In this document: positions 61,801 through 64,000 of the stretch, in pieces
Layout of the letters: each line of letters opens with the position of its first letter
How positions within the stretch are numbered: position 1 is the stretch's first letter
Assembly: GCA_024704765.1 (NCBI GenBank)
Contig: JAKMXF010000044.1
Coordinates: 668,057-732,056 of the forward strand
Reading direction: 5' to 3'
DNA from: Oopsacas minuta
Taxonomy: Eukaryota; Porifera; Hexactinellida; Lyssacinosida; Leucopsacidae
Length of the DNA: 64,000 bases
The notes under the pieces: model-generated
Databases searched by the model: none
What the model was told of the DNA's origin: nothing
What the model saw: the letters and a program-made list of their open reading frames with translations, nothing else
Program-made: the position numbers and the translations under genes

Positions 61801-62484
61801 TTAATAATCCCATATCTTATTTGTAGTCTCTGATGAATTAAGATCTGCTTCAGATAAAGTGTAGGAATCTATTGGAGTACTACTATCTTTCTTTATTGTG
61901 GTTTGTATTGTGAGAGGATCTAATGAAATCAAGCTAGATTGTAATGGCAGAATACATTTGTAGAATAAATATTTTGAAGATAGTTTAGTTGCTTCGTGAT
62001 CATATTTAATCTTATGTACTCTGTGATTATCTTCTATATCTTTTAATTCTTGTTCTTCTCTCTTGAGTACATTTCTCAGAGAATCAATACTCTTCTGAGA
62101 ATTAATAGTATCCTCTATCTGCAAACATTACACTATTACAAACAGTTGAGTGAGTCCGTTTAACCTCACCCTCCCGATTTAACGGAGTTGAAAGTTTACG
62201 TACAAGCAAAATCAAGAAAAATATTCCGAACAAATAGCATAATTATCACGTACCTGTTTTTCTAATTGTTGTTGTTCTGAAAGAAGTTGACTAATACAAA
62301 ATCCAGATTTAGGAATTAACTCCCAACTTGATATCTCAAACAGATGTTTATTTCTTCCAACAGTATTCTCTTTCTCCTTCCCACTTTTGTGAAACCTGTC
62401 GTATTCCAATATCTTACCAGAAGAGTCAGTTTTACTTCCCAGTATCTCAGCTGATCGAGTCAGTTTACGTTGATCTCTCCTCAT
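61801..62484 (-). CDS. Unrecognised two-exon coiled-coil protein
   Basis: Exons 62484-62254 and 62118-61801, with a GT-AG intron (AAACAG|gtacgtg and tttgcag|ATAGAGG) in phase 0, give 182 residues. Exon 1 is basic (MRRDQRKLTRSAEILGSK) and has FEISSWELIPKSGFCISQLL. A coiled coil spans the junction (LLSEQQQLEKQ|IEDTINSQKSIDSLRNVLKREEQELKDIEDNHRVHK). The tail ends TTNKIWDY. Size, basic N terminus and central coiled coil are reminiscent of small kinetochore proteins such as the CENP-Q type, but no diagnostic motif supports this. A possible acceptor (caatttag) lies just before the ATG, so an upstream exon may exist. Confidence 0.6.
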
Positions 62485-62846
62485 AGCTTTCTAAATTGTA
62501 ATAAACACATTGAGTATATATATATTAATGTATGAATATTTGTTTCTTCGCTTTGCTATTGGTTTGTAAAGATAAAATATTTAGTATTACGAGGTACTAG
62601 CTATTAAAGTCATATGACAAATTTATGATTGGATTATTCATAATTCTTCACCTTTTTCATAAATTTGCCTACACAGAGCTAGACTGCTAGACTGCTAGAG
62701 TGTGACCTCATATTAGTCCGTTGATTACGAAACTTGTATACGTATTAACAATAAACATAATGTATTAGTTAATATGATTTATATATTGACATCTCACTAC
62801 ACGTCAGTAAGATAATTATCCATAATACTATATATATACTTCCTTA
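62485..62846. other. Intergenic
   Basis: 362 bases, AT-rich; agactgctagactgctaga near 62682 is a short tandem duplication. An upstream non-coding or coding exon of the coiled-coil gene could lie here. Confidence 0.45.
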
Positions 62847-64000
62847 TTAGTTAGAGAATATATCTTCGTAGAATCTATCAATTTCCAGATTATGAAATTC
62901 TATTTTCTCGTTGAGCTCAATTAAGAATCTATTAACTATATCTTGTCTGTAAGGATGTAGCTGCCACTTGTCTCCATCAAATCCAACATAGTGATGTCCG
63001 TTAAAGAATACTCCTTCTGGGAGAGGTGTGTCTTTACACATAACTTCTATCTCATTCAATTCTTCCTCATTAAGATTATCTTCCATCTTAACAGTAACCT
63101 TCTGTTTATCAGCTGGTAATGAGGATTGTATTACATGCAATAAGTCAGTACTATCCAGCTCGTTACCATATAATAATATAGTGCTGGTAGAATACTGCTC
63201 TATGCTAGCTGGGTAGTATTGTATATTATAGTGTGACATCTCGAGGTGATGGTAGATGGCAGTGTCTGTACCAAGGTTAACTACACCTCTTACAAACTGT
63301 ATATTATCTGGGAGCTGCTTGAGAGCAAGAGTTAGTGATTCTTGTGATAAGTAATAATTGCATTTAATACACTTATACTCTATATTCATGTTATAAGGTA
63401 TTGTAGAGTTATACAAACAGGGATTATACCAGCTCCTGACAGAGGCAAGCTTTTGGAACAGCTGATTAGATATAATACAGTTAAGATCTTCTGTAGATAG
63501 CTTAGATATGTGTGTAGTTTGTATTACTCCTGCTCCTGTAGCTACATTACGACATAAATACAATAACTGATTGAGATGAGAGGTGTCAATATCTTGTGAT
63601 ATAGAACATCCGGTTAGTATAACATTGCTAACAACTCCAGGTCTAATGCTCTGCATAACTAGAGGGTGAAGTGTTCCAGTCTGTGTGAAAGAACTCTTAA
63701 GTCCTATACATAGTGTGACAGCTGATATTCTAACGCTATCTCTAACAATAGAACTAGGATGAGAGAGAATAGCTTCTACCACCTGTGATGGAGTAGAGAA
63801 GCAAGGCGTCATTACTATAATATTTGTATTACTTTTGTCATTCAAACACTCCTCTACAACATTCTGAAGAGAAGCCTGAAATACCTGCTTGTTAAGCTGG
63901 TACTCTATTGGATGAGATATTATAATCCATTCTATGTCTTCACTAGTATTGTTTATGATAAATGAAACCAGAGAGTCAGCATTAGATCCAGGTAGTCCTC
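62847..64000 (-). CDS. Unrecognised protein, C-terminal part (5' end outside window)
   Basis: The frame is open from the window end (64000, reading GLPGSNADSLVSFIINNTSE) to TAA at 62847-62849, at least 383 codons. I do not recognise the family with confidence. It begins with GLPGSNADSL followed by a strand (IEWIIISHPIEYQ), a pattern seen in degenerate P-loop-like domains. It continues with SNTNIIVMTPCFSTPSQVVEAIL, VVSNVILTGCS, a WYNPCLYN segment, a Cys pair KCIKC, and ends GVFFNGHHYVGFDGDKWQLHPYRQDIVNRFLIELNEKIEFHNLEIDRF. Alternating strands and helices suggest a cytosolic alpha/beta protein. The axonemal-assembly factor DNAAF9 (C20orf194) is a possible relative, from weak recollection only. 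Confidence 0.6.
   Translation of the reverse strand, partial: GLPGSNADSLVSFIINNTSEDIEWIIISHPIEYQLNKQVFQASLQNVVEECLNDKSNTNIIVMTPCFSTPSQVVEAILSHPSSIVRDSVRISAVTLCIGLKSSFTQTGTLHPLVMQSIRPGVVSNVILTGCSISQDIDTSHLNQLLYLCRNVATGAGVIQTTHISKLSTEDLNCIISNQLFQKLASVRSWYNPCLYNSTIPYNMNIEYKCIKCNYYLSQESLTLALKQLPDNIQFVRGVVNLGTDTAIYHHLEMSHYNIQYYPASIEQYSTSTILLYGNELDSTDLLHVIQSSLPADKQKVTVKMEDNLNEEELNEIEVMCKDTPLPEGVFFNGHHYVGFDGDKWQLHPYRQDIVNRFLIELNEKIEFHNLEIDRFYEDIFSN

Noticed and set aside
1-64000. tRNA, rRNA or CRISPR features
   Set aside because: I scanned for B-box-like GGTTCGAxxCC in both directions and for regularly spaced direct repeats. The few near matches (for example gggttcgggacccc near 42274) lack any cloverleaf context.

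Overview
The window looks like nuclear DNA of an early-branching, AT-rich animal. Sixteen or more protein genes have animal-type orthologues: the GARP subunit VPS52, mitochondrial POLG, ASPH, the SAM carrier SLC25A26, MTBP, UBE2L3, the V-ATPase e subunit, PGM3, LARP7, NSMCE4A, golgin GCC2, XRCC4 and a very large GVIN-type GTPase. Spliceosomal GT-AG introns are present. A GVIN-like GTPase beside divergent MAPK and MAP2K relatives would fit a sponge or a similar basal lineage, but this is inference and no species is claimed.

Layout. 0-0.6 kb: 3' end of a p38-like MAP kinase on the + strand. 1.4-3.5 kb: VPS52. 3.5-6.2 kb: a near-perfect 879-bp fold-back element and an 85-bp MITE. 6.2-9.6 kb: methylmalonyl-CoA epimerase and a probable TSC22-family protein. 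9.6-13.3 kb: gene-free, with a MITE. 13.3-17.9 kb: XRCC4 and POLG in tandem, 110 bp apart. 18.8-23.7 kb: one uninterrupted 1624-codon GVIN-like GTPase. 24.3-26.8 kb: ASPH in seven exons. 27.2-29.9 kb: a MAP2K-like pseudokinase and SLC25A26. 30.6 kb: a hAT transposase relic. 31.2-36.8 kb: MTBP and an unrecognised 540-residue protein. 36.8-43.5 kb: repeat-rich, with a terminal-inverted-repeat element that carries its own ORFs. 43.5-44 kb: UBE2L3. 44.4-49.0 kb: a decayed Ty3/gypsy-type LTR retrotransposon. 50.8 kb: V-ATPase e on the + strand. 52.6-60.7 kb: PGM3, LARP7, NSMCE4A and GCC2. 61.8-64 kb: a two-exon coiled-coil protein and the 3' part of an unrecognised gene.

The genes do not form one pathway. 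They are housekeeping functions: endosome-to-Golgi tethering (VPS52, GCC2), genome maintenance (XRCC4, POLG, MTBP, NSMCE4A), metabolism (MCEE, SLC25A26, PGM3) and signalling. Three themes stand out. Almost every host gene lies on the minus strand. Most long genes have no introns although neighbours are spliced. The intergenic DNA is a patchwork of small non-autonomous transposons, several of which can be paired with another copy inside the window.

I see no convincing undescribed multi-gene system. The best candidates for novelty are the TIR element at 38.1-39.5 kb with its uncharacterised ORFs, the multi-hairpin dispersed repeat at 34.6 and 40.8 kb, the MAP2K-like pseudokinase, and a LARP7 that lacks the C-terminal RRM. 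All family calls come from reading motifs by eye; no database search was run.
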